The notes under the pieces were generated by a model. It made no database searches, was not told where the DNA came from, and saw only the letters and a program-made list of their open reading frames with translations. Below, one piece after another: positions 1 to 7,752 of a stretch of DNA of 64,000 nucleotides (position 1 is its first letter; each line of letters begins with the position of its first letter). Position numbers and translations under genes: made by a program. Source of the stretch: an uncultured Lachnospiraceae bacterium (GTDB taxonomy: Bacteria > Bacillota > Clostridia > Lachnospirales > Lachnospiraceae); assembly GCA_910585005.1 (NCBI GenBank), contig CAJUCN010000003.1:194936-258935 (forward strand). The letters run 5' to 3'.

Positions 1-1
1 G

Positions 2-1363
2 CCTTTGCATGTAGTAAATCAGCCGGAGGATATAGATATTTTTTTCCTTTTGGAGCATTTTGAGGATACGAGACTGAAAATAGCGGAAAAGAAGCCGGAC
101 ATTCTTCATTCAGTGCAGATCAACCCCTTGGTAGAATTGGCGGGCAGAGAGTTAGGTATTCCCCATGTGATGAATATATATCCTGCAGTACCGGATTTTT
201 TTAAACTTAATTATATAGATATTTTTCCACGATATCATATTTGTGATTCACAATATTATGCGGATATATGGGCGAAGTATTTTGGGACTGAATCAGTATG
301 TATAAGAACGGTAGCAGATAGGGTGGAGAAAAAAATAAATCATTTAAAAGCTGGTAATGTTATAAATTGTATCTGTGTAGGCGCGGTATATCAGAAGAAA
401 AATCAGTTAGCGGTCATTATGGCTTGTCATAAGGCATTACTAAAAGGGATTTTTCTCAGACTACATATTTACGGGAACTATGCAGAGAATTCCTACGGTG
501 CGGAATGTGCCGATTATATTCGGAGGAATAATTTGTCAGGTAACATAGAACTAAAGGGGTTCTGTAACGATATGTTAAAAGTCTATGAGGAAAGTAATGT
601 TTTACTATGCGGCAGTACCAGAGAATCCTACCCCAATGCTATATCAGAGGCATTGTCAAGTGGACTGATTGTGATTTCTACACCGGTAGCTGGCGTCCCG
701 GAAGTTATCAGAAACAGGGAAAATGGATATCTTTGTGAGGGCTACGAACCGGATGATCTTTATGATAAAATTATGGAATTGGATAGAGACATGAAAAGCG
801 GGAAGATATACGAGATTATGCATAATGCAGGGGAGACATATGAAAAAGTGCATTCACCTGAAAGCGTAAGTAATAAGCTTCAGAAATATTATCAATGGTT
901 AACAGATAATTTTAAAGGGAAAAAGAAAGTAAGTGTTGAAGAACTTAAATTTAAATTTGCAGGAATTTTTGATTTATATTTTCGAAATGAAGTGGTGTTT
1001 TCGGATAAAATAAAGATACGGAAAAAACTTTGGTACTTATATCACATACAAGATAAAATAAAGAAGCATATTGATGAAAATAGATCTTTCTATATCTGGG
1101 GAACCGGAAAGTACGGGAAAAGTGTATATGAGTTGACAGCAGTTTTTTTTGCAGGTATGAAAGTTGTCGGGTTCCTTGATTCTTATAAATCAGGTTCGTA
1201 TATAGAAAGGCCGGTTTACGCACCTGGTATGGTTTTAGATAAGAAAAGCAATATTATACTGGTTGCAACAGTGAACGGCCAGAGCGAAATTTTAAAACAA
1301 TTGGTAATGCATAACAAGAAATATTTAGAAGATTATTTTTTATTGGCGCCAAGGTATTGGTAA
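2..1363 (+). CDS. Glycosyltransferase (GT4-like) with C-terminal Rossmann-like module, 5' truncated
   Basis: Retaining GT-B glycosyltransferase that probably adds a sugar to a cell-surface glycan. The reading frame is open to the left edge, and the first TTG at position 5 has no ribosome binding site, so the N terminus is missing. Counting from that TTG, residues about 115-290 form the nucleotide-sugar-binding half, with the family signature RESYPNAISEALSSG near 206-220 (E-x7-E type). Residues about 362-450 are a separate domain starting YIWGTGKYGKSVYE, with a later GFLDSY strand; it looks like the glycine-rich nucleotide-binding fold of PglD/NeuD N-terminal domains. The same module recurs in eight other genes of this cluster. 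The next gene starts 27 bases downstream, so they are probably cotranscribed. Donor and acceptor cannot be read from the sequence. Confidence 0.85.
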   Translation, partial: PLHVVNQPEDIDIFFLLEHFEDTRLKIAEKKPDILHSVQINPLVELAGRELGIPHVMNIYPAVPDFFKLNYIDIFPRYHICDSQYYADIWAKYFGTESVCIRTVADRVEKKINHLKAGNVINCICVGAVYQKKNQLAVIMACHKALLKGIFLRLHIYGNYAENSYGAECADYIRRNNLSGNIELKGFCNDMLKVYEESNVLLCGSTRESYPNAISEALSSGLIVISTPVAGVPEVIRNRENGYLCEGYEPDDLYDKIMELDRDMKSGKIYEIMHNAGETYEKVHSPESVSNKLQKYYQWLTDNFKGKKKVSVEELKFKFAGIFDLYFRNEVVFSDKIKIRKKLWYLYHIQDKIKKHIDENRSFYIWGTGKYGKSVYELTAVFFAGMKVVGFLDSYKSGSYIERPVYAPGMVLDKKSNIILVATVNGQSEILKQLVMHNKKYLEDYFLLAPRYW

Positions 1364-1390
1364 AGTTTAAAAGAATAATATGAGGAAATC

Positions 1391-2317
1391 ATGAATAAAA
1401 AAGTCAATGTGTTATATTATCACCGCGTTTATGGGTTAAAAGACGATATCAATTTACTATGTGTGACACCAACAAAGTTTGAGCAGCAAATGAGATATCT
1501 GAAAAGGAATTATGATATTCTTCGTTTTGAGGAGAATTGGGATAATAGTGATAGTGGCGGAATGGTTGTTACTTTTGACGATGGATACTTGGATAATTTT
1601 CAATATGCGCTCCCTATTCTTGAAGAACTGGAGATACCGGCAACAATTTTTGTTAGTGTTGGAACACTTGAAAATAATGGGGAACTTTGGTGGGATGAAC
1701 TGGAAAAATTAATACTATGTGTTGAGAATTGCTCAGGCACTATCAGTATAGAAGACGAGAAATATGGGTGCAGATGGGATGTGTCAACCTATGAATTAAG
1801 ACTGAACTGTTACTACGCTATTTATTATTTGATGAAAAATTTTGCCGATGTTAAAGTGCGCGAAGGGTGGTTTGAGCAGCTCAGAGAACAACAGAATGTA
1901 GATAGATATGCAAGAGAGCATTTTCGGACGTTAGACAGGAAGTCCTGTATGGAATTAGCTGGGTCAAGGTATATTACAATAGGTGCACATACGGTATCAC
2001 ATCCGTCATTAGCGAAGATGAGTACAAAAGATCAACAGATTGAAGTTTTAAGTTCGAAAGATTACTTGGAAAAATTGCTCAAAAAAGAGATAGATATGTT
2101 TTCTTATCCTTTCGGAATGAGGGAAACCGATTATAATAAAGAAACTGTAGAAATTTGTAAGCAGTCAGGAATAAGGAAAGCAGCTTCAACTGTTCCAGGG
2201 ATATGGACAGCGAAATGTAGTAATTATGAGATACCGCGTAACATAGTTAGGAACTGGGGGATATCCGAATTTCAGTATATGATAGACAACTATTGGAAAA
2301 CCGGCGTGAGGGAATAA
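1391..2317 (+). CDS. Polysaccharide deacetylase (NodB/CE4 family)
   Basis: Likely metal-dependent deacetylase removing acetyl groups from N-acetylated sugars of a surface glycan (carbohydrate esterase 4 family). Motif 1 is VTFDDGYLDN (about residues 58-67; the Asp pair gives the catalytic base and a metal ligand). Motif 2 is GAHTVSHPSL (about 198-207), supplying two metal-binding His. SYPFG near 237 fits the later substrate-groove motif. No signal peptide or membrane segment is visible at the N terminus (MNKKVNVLYYHRVYG), so it probably acts on an intracellular lipid-linked or nucleotide-linked intermediate; the HRV block is common in cytoplasmic members. Start ATG 1391 is preceded by GAGGAAATC. 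It is one of the few genes of the cluster without the Rossmann-like module. Confidence 0.88.
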   Translation: MNKKVNVLYYHRVYGLKDDINLLCVTPTKFEQQMRYLKRNYDILRFEENWDNSDSGGMVVTFDDGYLDNFQYALPILEELEIPATIFVSVGTLENNGELWWDELEKLILCVENCSGTISIEDEKYGCRWDVSTYELRLNCYYAIYYLMKNFADVKVREGWFEQLREQQNVDRYAREHFRTLDRKSCMELAGSRYITIGAHTVSHPSLAKMSTKDQQIEVLSSKDYLEKLLKKEIDMFSYPFGMRETDYNKETVEICKQSGIRKAASTVPGIWTAKCSNYEIPRNIVRNWGISEFQYMIDNYWKTGVRE

Positions 2318-2341
2318 GATTGAGTGTGAAGGAGAATGGGT

Positions 2342-3436
2342 ATGCAACGGGTTATTGTATTTGGAACGGGGAAGTTTTATCAAGACAGGGAATATAAGAT
2401 AAAACAGGAATATGAGATTGTCGCTTTTTTGGATAATAAGATTGTTGCGGGCAGGAAGATATATTATCAAGATACTTTAGTGCCGATATATAACCCGATG
2501 GATGCGAATACATTGGAGGACTGTCCGATTCTTATTATGACAAGGCAATTCATTGAGGTATGCGAACAGTTATTGCAAATAGGGATTGCCGAAGAGCGTA
2601 TACTATTTGGAATTTCCTTGTATCCCAGGAGCGCTTCGGAACAAATAACGTTTAGCGATGGAGAGGGATTGAAGATAAGGGATGGAGAAGTTTATCTTCA
2701 ATTAAAAAACAGTGGAAAGCATGTTATCAGAAGCGGTAAGGAGTATGAACGGATAGTAGCAGAATGTGCAAGGGAAAAAGAGAAAGAAAGAAATCCTATG
2801 ATCGGAATGATTTCTAACATGCCTTTAGTCCCTGCAAGCCGGTTGTTCGGAAGTGAAAGAGGAAAGCCCATTGATCGATATTATATAGAGAAGTTTTTGG
2901 AAGAACATAAGGAGTACATCAAAGGAGATATTTTGGAAATTGCAGATGCAACGTATTCAATGACGTATGGTGAGGATCGGATCAGGCAGACGTACATATT
3001 ACATGTGGAAGGATGGGGAGAAAATACAATTAAGGGAAATTTGGAAACAGGGGAAGGAATTGAAGGGGAAAGATTTGATACAGCTATTATTACACAGACA
3101 TTAATGTTTATTTATGATATACAAAGCGCGGCACAGAATATATATAGGATGTTAAAGCCCAGCGGAACGGCGCTTGTTACAGTGGCAGGTATTTCGCAAA
3201 TTTCACGATACGATGCGGATAATTGGGGTAGCTATTACAGCTTTCATGTAGACTTGGTTAAAAAGCTTTTTGAGCCGCTCTTTGGAAAAGATCATGTTGA
3301 GATTATATCATATGGGAATGTAAAAACTGCGGTTTCTCTATTATATGGATTATGCTGTGAGGACTTAGCAGAAAGTGATTTCGAGATGAATGATCTGGAT
3401 TATCCGCTTATTATAGGCGCAGTGTTGCATAGGTAA
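2342..3436 (+). CDS. SAM-dependent methyltransferase-like protein with N-terminal Rossmann-like module
   Basis: The first about 95 residues form the cluster's recurring module (VIVFGTGKFYQ, then IVAFLDNK). The C-terminal half resembles class I methyltransferases: GDILEIADATYSMTYG near residue 193 occupies the place of motif I, and RFDTAIITQTLMFIYD followed by MLKPSGTALVTV (about 240-280) matches the post-motif strands of glycan- and O-methyltransferases. Motif I lacks the usual GxGxG, so SAM binding is not certain. Two in-frame ATGs exist, at 2336 and 2342; AAGGAG at 2329-2334 leaves only 1 base to the first and 7 to the second, so 2342 is chosen. The gene lies 24 bases after the deacetylase. 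Function is inferred from fold and context only. Confidence 0.7.
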   Translation: MQRVIVFGTGKFYQDREYKIKQEYEIVAFLDNKIVAGRKIYYQDTLVPIYNPMDANTLEDCPILIMTRQFIEVCEQLLQIGIAEERILFGISLYPRSASEQITFSDGEGLKIRDGEVYLQLKNSGKHVIRSGKEYERIVAECAREKEKERNPMIGMISNMPLVPASRLFGSERGKPIDRYYIEKFLEEHKEYIKGDILEIADATYSMTYGEDRIRQTYILHVEGWGENTIKGNLETGEGIEGERFDTAIITQTLMFIYDIQSAAQNIYRMLKPSGTALVTVAGISQISRYDADNWGSYYSFHVDLVKKLFEPLFGKDHVEIISYGNVKTAVSLLYGLCCEDLAESDFEMNDLDYPLIIGAVLHR

Positions 3437-3477
3437 ACGAAATAGAGCGTGAGGGAGAAAGTAAAAAGGAAAGTCGT

Positions 3478-3801
3478 ATGGAATATATCGGAAATATTAT
3501 TTATGACATATGTTTGTTGAAAAATCATATGGAACTGGTGATCTTTGGAGCCGGCAGGTCAGGCAGAAAAGTGTATGATTTTTTGTGTAGGAATGATAAG
3601 GAACAGAATGTAAAATATTTTTGCGATAGAAATGAAGACTTGTGGGGAAAAAGAATTGGAAACATAGAAGTGGTAAACCCCATGCAGGTAATATTGTCAG
3701 AAACAGAGTATCATTTTCTTGTTAGTGGCGATTATGCGAATGATATGACAAGGTATCTATTACAAAATGGCGTTAAAAGGATTCACCTATTATTTATGTA
3801 G
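3478..3801 (+). CDS. Stand-alone Rossmann-like module protein (107 aa)
   Basis: Small protein consisting only of the module fused to many neighbours. LVIFGAGRSGRKVYDFL (about residues 19-35) is the glycine-rich loop, YFCDRNEDLWGKRI gives the acidic residue after the second strand, then IGNIEVVNPMQV and a final strand at FLVSG. Its 107 residues define the minimal size of the domain. There is no catalytic domain attached, so it may act by binding a nucleotide or by associating with the module-bearing enzymes; neither is shown. ATG 3478 follows AAGGAAAG at a normal distance. The next gene begins 15 bases downstream. Confidence 0.72.
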   Translation: MEYIGNIIYDICLLKNHMELVIFGAGRSGRKVYDFLCRNDKEQNVKYFCDRNEDLWGKRIGNIEVVNPMQVILSETEYHFLVSGDYANDMTRYLLQNGVKRIHLLFM

Positions 3802-3816
3802 TGAAAGGATCGTACG

Positions 3817-5028
3817 ATGAAAATAGCAACTATTTTATTTACATATAACAGGCCTGTCCATACACAAAAAGTATTGTATGCTTTATCTCAGAATGATGTC
3901 AGGCCGCAGAAGTTGATTATCTTTCAGGATGGAATGAATTCTGCGACGGATAAAAAAGATTGGGAAACGGTCGGGGAAGCTATAAAAAATATTACTTGGT
4001 GTGAAACAGAAATTCATATTACTGAAAAAAATAAAGGGCTTGCCAATTCAATTGTTCAAGGAATAGATTATGCATTTCAGACATACGATGCTGTGATTGT
4101 TTTAGAAGATGATTGTGTACCCCATTGCAAATTTATGAGTTTTATGTATCAATGTTTAGAAAGGTATCAAGGAGAAAAAAGGGTATATTCAGTTGGAGGG
4201 TGTCCTGAACCTATAGATCTCGATAAAGTGCCAGGAGTTGATGTGTATTTTTGCGGCAGATTTTCATCACTTGGCTGGGGAACATGGAAAGACCGATGGA
4301 GGGAATATGAAAGGGATTACTCCATTCTTAAGAGAATAAAACTTAACAGGGACTGCCGGGAGCGCCTTCATGTGTGGGGGAGCGATTTAGAATCGCATCT
4401 TTTAGGCAATATATCAGGAGAATGCGATTCGTGGGCAGTTTTTTGGGCGCTGAAGTTGATTGAGAAAAATGGTTATTTTTTATGTCCATATGAATCCCTG
4501 ATTACAAACATTGGATTTGACGGCAGTGGCGTACATTCAGGAATTGAACGGATTGACAGGGAGTATAGAGCTGATGACAATATGGAGGATTTTATATTTC
4601 CCAATCAAATAGAGATAACAGAATCAGCGCAAATGGGATACATGGATATGCTGCATATAACGCCGCGTGTAGAGAGGGATAGGAGTTATAAAGAACTTTT
4701 GTGTAGGTGGGTGGAATTAAAACAGGAAAAACGATCCATTGAATATGAATTTTGCGAGAGGGAGGTTGCCGTCTGGGGGAAAGGGTGGCTGTTAGAGTTG
4801 CTGCAAAAAGAATTTGGCGAAAAAATGCAGGTGAAATGTATTTTAGAGACATATCCTACCAGCGAAGCATATAGAGGGATACCGGTATATTCGGTAAATG
4901 AGATACCGGAGGAAATTGATACGGTTATTGTCATTCCGTTTTGTGATATTGAGATTATTAAAAGAAAGATTATAAGAAGAAGACCGGATATCAAAAGAAT
5001 ATTTGGCGCAGATGAAATAATTAAATGA
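3817..5028 (+). CDS. Glycosyltransferase (GT2-like, GT-A fold) with C-terminal Rossmann-like module
   Basis: Begins MKIATILFTYNRPVHTQKVL, the first strand and loop of GT-A glycosyltransferases, and has VLEDDCVPH near residues 94-102, the acidic DxD-type metal/nucleotide-sugar site. The middle part (GGCPEPIDL, SSLGWGTWKDRW) resembles hypothetical sugar-transfer proteins that act on surface glycans. Residues about 315-403 are the cluster's module in a divergent form (VAVWGKGWLLELL, then CILETYPTSEAYRGIPVYS), where the loop glycines are partly kept and the acidic residue after strand 2 is displaced. ATG 3817 is preceded by GAAAGGATC. It lies 10 bases ahead of the next gene, so translational coupling is likely. 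Donor sugar unknown. Confidence 0.78.
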   Translation: MKIATILFTYNRPVHTQKVLYALSQNDVRPQKLIIFQDGMNSATDKKDWETVGEAIKNITWCETEIHITEKNKGLANSIVQGIDYAFQTYDAVIVLEDDCVPHCKFMSFMYQCLERYQGEKRVYSVGGCPEPIDLDKVPGVDVYFCGRFSSLGWGTWKDRWREYERDYSILKRIKLNRDCRERLHVWGSDLESHLLGNISGECDSWAVFWALKLIEKNGYFLCPYESLITNIGFDGSGVHSGIERIDREYRADDNMEDFIFPNQIEITESAQMGYMDMLHITPRVERDRSYKELLCRWVELKQEKRSIEYEFCEREVAVWGKGWLLELLQKEFGEKMQVKCILETYPTSEAYRGIPVYSVNEIPEEIDTVIVIPFCDIEIIKRKIIRRRPDIKRIFGADEIIK

Positions 5029-5038
5029 AGGTAGCGAT

Positions 5039-6166
5039 ATGGAACATTTTGGAGCAAAGCAAAACTTTTGTTTTAAAACAATATTGATGAAGAATTTATG
5101 TGTAGATCGTATATTGGATATCAATTTACCGGACGACAAGTTTTGGTATATACTCCAGCAGGATGGGACACTTGCAGGTTGTATTGGTAGTAGGGAGTAC
5201 AGTAAAATTTGCGAGACTGGGCAGATGATGTTCAAAAAAGATTTCTTATACATATATGCAGGAGAAGGTGAAAAGCAGGCAGCAGCGGAAATTTTTACAG
5301 ATAATTCTAAAATTAGAAAGCTCCCGGTGTTAGATAGAAATGGGAAATTGCTCTATGAGTATGTAAGGAGTGTCGAAGCATATTATGAGGATTTAGATAT
5401 ACCGTGTGGAATTAATGCGGAGAAGGAACGTACAGAAAAGGTCGTTGTATCCTTAACCAGTTTCGGATGTAGAATAAATACTGTGCATATTGCAATTAAA
5501 AGTATTATGAATCAGAGTTTGAAAGCTGATTCCATAGTCCTTTATATAGCAAAGGAAGATTCTGACAGAGTCATTCAGCAGGAAAAAGAACTTGTTAAGG
5601 CAGGATTGAGGATTGTGAGGAATGTAGAAGACTTAAAACCTCATAAAAAGTATTTTTATGCTATGCAGGAGTATCCACAAAATACGATAGTCACAGTTGA
5701 TGATGATGTAATATATGATGAAGGACTGCTTGAAGATCTGTATAAGAGGCATTTAACATATCCCAAAGCTGTTATTTGCAGACGCGGGCATAGAATGGTG
5801 AAAAAGGATGGAAGAATAGCTCCTTACGATTTGTGGGAGGGGTGCGTGGAGAGTTTAACTCCAGAGAAAGGAATATGTGCTACTGGCGTTGGAGGCATTT
5901 TATATCCCTGTGGTGAATACAGAGAAAAGTTCTTAGATAAAAGGGGTATTATGGAGACTTCCCTATGTGGGGATGATTTATGGCTAAAGACAGTGGAACT
6001 AATGGAAGGGATAGAGGTTTTTGCTATTGGAGAGGTGCCGGCGAGGGTGATAGAAGGGACTCAAAAAAATGCACTTTACATGGAAAATGCAGACAACAAG
6101 AGAAATGATGAATACCTGAGCAGACTGCAAATTTATTTTAATATTGACCTTGTGGATTTATTTTGA
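5039..6166 (+). CDS. Glycosyltransferase-like protein with N-terminal CBS-like domain
   Basis: Residues about 12-115 resemble a pair of CBS motifs: FWYILQQDGTLAGCIGSREY and RKLPVLDRNGKLLYEYVR match the strand-turn pattern of CBS domains, which often sense adenosyl nucleotides. From about 134 on it is a GT-A-like transferase (VVVSLTSFGCRI, then SIMNQSLKADSIVLYIA, and the acidic VTVDDDVIYDEGL near 218-230). This domain type is common in LPS and capsule loci. The same CBS-like opening is found two genes downstream in the 630-residue nucleotidyltransferase. ATG 5039 follows GAAGG at a good distance, and the gene starts 10 bases after the previous stop. The CBS assignment is from pattern only and is less sure than the transferase. 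Confidence 0.7.
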   Translation: MEHFGAKQNFCFKTILMKNLCVDRILDINLPDDKFWYILQQDGTLAGCIGSREYSKICETGQMMFKKDFLYIYAGEGEKQAAAEIFTDNSKIRKLPVLDRNGKLLYEYVRSVEAYYEDLDIPCGINAEKERTEKVVVSLTSFGCRINTVHIAIKSIMNQSLKADSIVLYIAKEDSDRVIQQEKELVKAGLRIVRNVEDLKPHKKYFYAMQEYPQNTIVTVDDDVIYDEGLLEDLYKRHLTYPKAVICRRGHRMVKKDGRIAPYDLWEGCVESLTPEKGICATGVGGILYPCGEYREKFLDKRGIMETSLCGDDLWLKTVELMEGIEVFAIGEVPARVIEGTQKNALYMENADNKRNDEYLSRLQIYFNIDLVDLF

Positions 6167-6185
6167 CTTATGAGGATATAGAGAT

Positions 6186-7715
6186 ATGGAAGAAAGTCAG
6201 ACATGGGAAAATTTTTATAGAGAAATAGAAGGCAAGAGGATATTTCTTTTTGGAACAGGCAAGGCTGTGAGATATTTGATTGGAAAATGTGATAATATTA
6301 ATTTTTTAGGTGCAATTGATAATGATAAACAAAAACAGGGGTTTCATATAGGAGATTTTACTGGAGATGCAGTAGACACTGTGTATGAAAATATCTTAAT
6401 TTGTGATATCAGCATTCTGGATTTGTATCGACCTGAAGATGTGATTGTACTGATTACTAGCATATATGAGTATCAGGAAATTGAGGAACAATTATGCTTA
6501 TATGGCGTTAAGTTTTTTTCGATGGCTCGGATGGAGATGTCCAGAAAAGGCGTAGAAAATCCTAAAGGCATCATTATACCGGATTTTGAGCAAAGAAGGA
6601 AGGATTATGTAGAACATTGTTGCAGAAAAGAGAGGATTTGTGACAATAAAATACTTGTTTTTATTGGAAAGTATGGCAGCCATGGAAAAAATATTACAAA
6701 AGTTTTGATGCATTTACAACAGAATCTGGACATTGTGTGGATTGTAGATGATTTACGAGTAGATGCACCACAAGGCGTTCGTCTGATTTATGCTGATAAC
6801 TGGAAAAGATATATTTTTGAAATGGAAACGGCTCATATATGGCTTTATGATATTATTGTACCATTATATATAGAAAAGAGACCAGGGCAGGTTTATATTG
6901 AAACAAAGCATTGGTCCAGTATTACATTAAAAAAGTTTTACCTTGACGATTCGTCTACAACAAGTCATACAGAAGCGGTTGAGCTCATTAAACGAAATGG
7001 AAAACTTATGGATTATATCTTTTGTGGAAGTGAATTTGATAAAAGTTCATGTAGAAGTGGATTTGCGTTTCAGGGTGAATTTATACGAACCGGTTCACCG
7101 AGGACAGATACGCTTTTTGATGTAGACAATAGAGAAAAAGTGTATAAAAGATATCATATAAATCTTCAGATGCATACGGTACTGTATGCACCTACGTTTA
7201 GAATCCAAAAAGTTGGAAATGAAATGAAAAAGGGGGATTTTTTAGATTTCTACCAATTGAAAGAGACATTAGAAAAATGCTATGGCGGCAAGTGGTGTAT
7301 ATTGTTAAGACTTCATCCGTCAATGTTGGACGGCATGACTGCCACGGCGGCGGACTATGTGATAGATGTTAGTGATTATTATGACAGTCAAGAATTGGTA
7401 GCTGCATGTGATATAATGATTTCAGATTATTCCAGTATTATGTTCGAGCCTGCTTTTATAAAAAAGCCAGTGTTTTTATATGCGCCTGATAAACAGGAAT
7501 ATATAGAGAAGGAAAGAGATTTGCTTATCGAGTATGATACGCTGCCTTTTCCTATTGCAGTGACAAATATGGAATTAAACGATTGCATACGAAATTTTGA
7601 TTACAGTAAATATATTTATACTTTGGATTTGTTTATGAAAAAATATGGAGTTTTTGAAGATGGGCATGCAAGTAAAAGGGCTTCAGAGTTTATTTTAAAA
7701 TGCCTCAATGAATAA
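6186..7715 (+). CDS. CDP-glycerol glycerophosphotransferase-like (TagB/TagF family) with N-terminal Rossmann-like module
   Basis: The C-terminal about 300 residues match the TagB/TagF family, which transfers glycerol- or ribitol-phosphate from a CDP-polyol to a surface polymer. Visible signatures are FIRTGSPRTDTLF, TVLYAPTFR, LLRLHPSM and the strongly typical SDYSSIMFEPAF near residues 413-424. Residues about 17-120 are the cluster's module (RIFLFGTGKAVRYL, then FLGAIDNDKQKQGFHIG). TagF proteins usually attach to the membrane through amphipathic segments rather than true membrane helices, and no membrane helix is seen here. A nucleotidyltransferase of the TagD type is encoded at the end of the 11014-13359 gene, which could supply the CDP-polyol. 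The actual phospho-polyol is not determined. Confidence 0.83.
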   Translation: MEESQTWENFYREIEGKRIFLFGTGKAVRYLIGKCDNINFLGAIDNDKQKQGFHIGDFTGDAVDTVYENILICDISILDLYRPEDVIVLITSIYEYQEIEEQLCLYGVKFFSMARMEMSRKGVENPKGIIIPDFEQRRKDYVEHCCRKERICDNKILVFIGKYGSHGKNITKVLMHLQQNLDIVWIVDDLRVDAPQGVRLIYADNWKRYIFEMETAHIWLYDIIVPLYIEKRPGQVYIETKHWSSITLKKFYLDDSSTTSHTEAVELIKRNGKLMDYIFCGSEFDKSSCRSGFAFQGEFIRTGSPRTDTLFDVDNREKVYKRYHINLQMHTVLYAPTFRIQKVGNEMKKGDFLDFYQLKETLEKCYGGKWCILLRLHPSMLDGMTATAADYVIDVSDYYDSQELVAACDIMISDYSSIMFEPAFIKKPVFLYAPDKQEYIEKERDLLIEYDTLPFPIAVTNMELNDCIRNFDYSKYIYTLDLFMKKYGVFEDGHASKRASEFILKCLNE

Positions 7716-7752
7716 GGCTTATTTTGAAATAAGCATGTAAGGAGCAGTGATT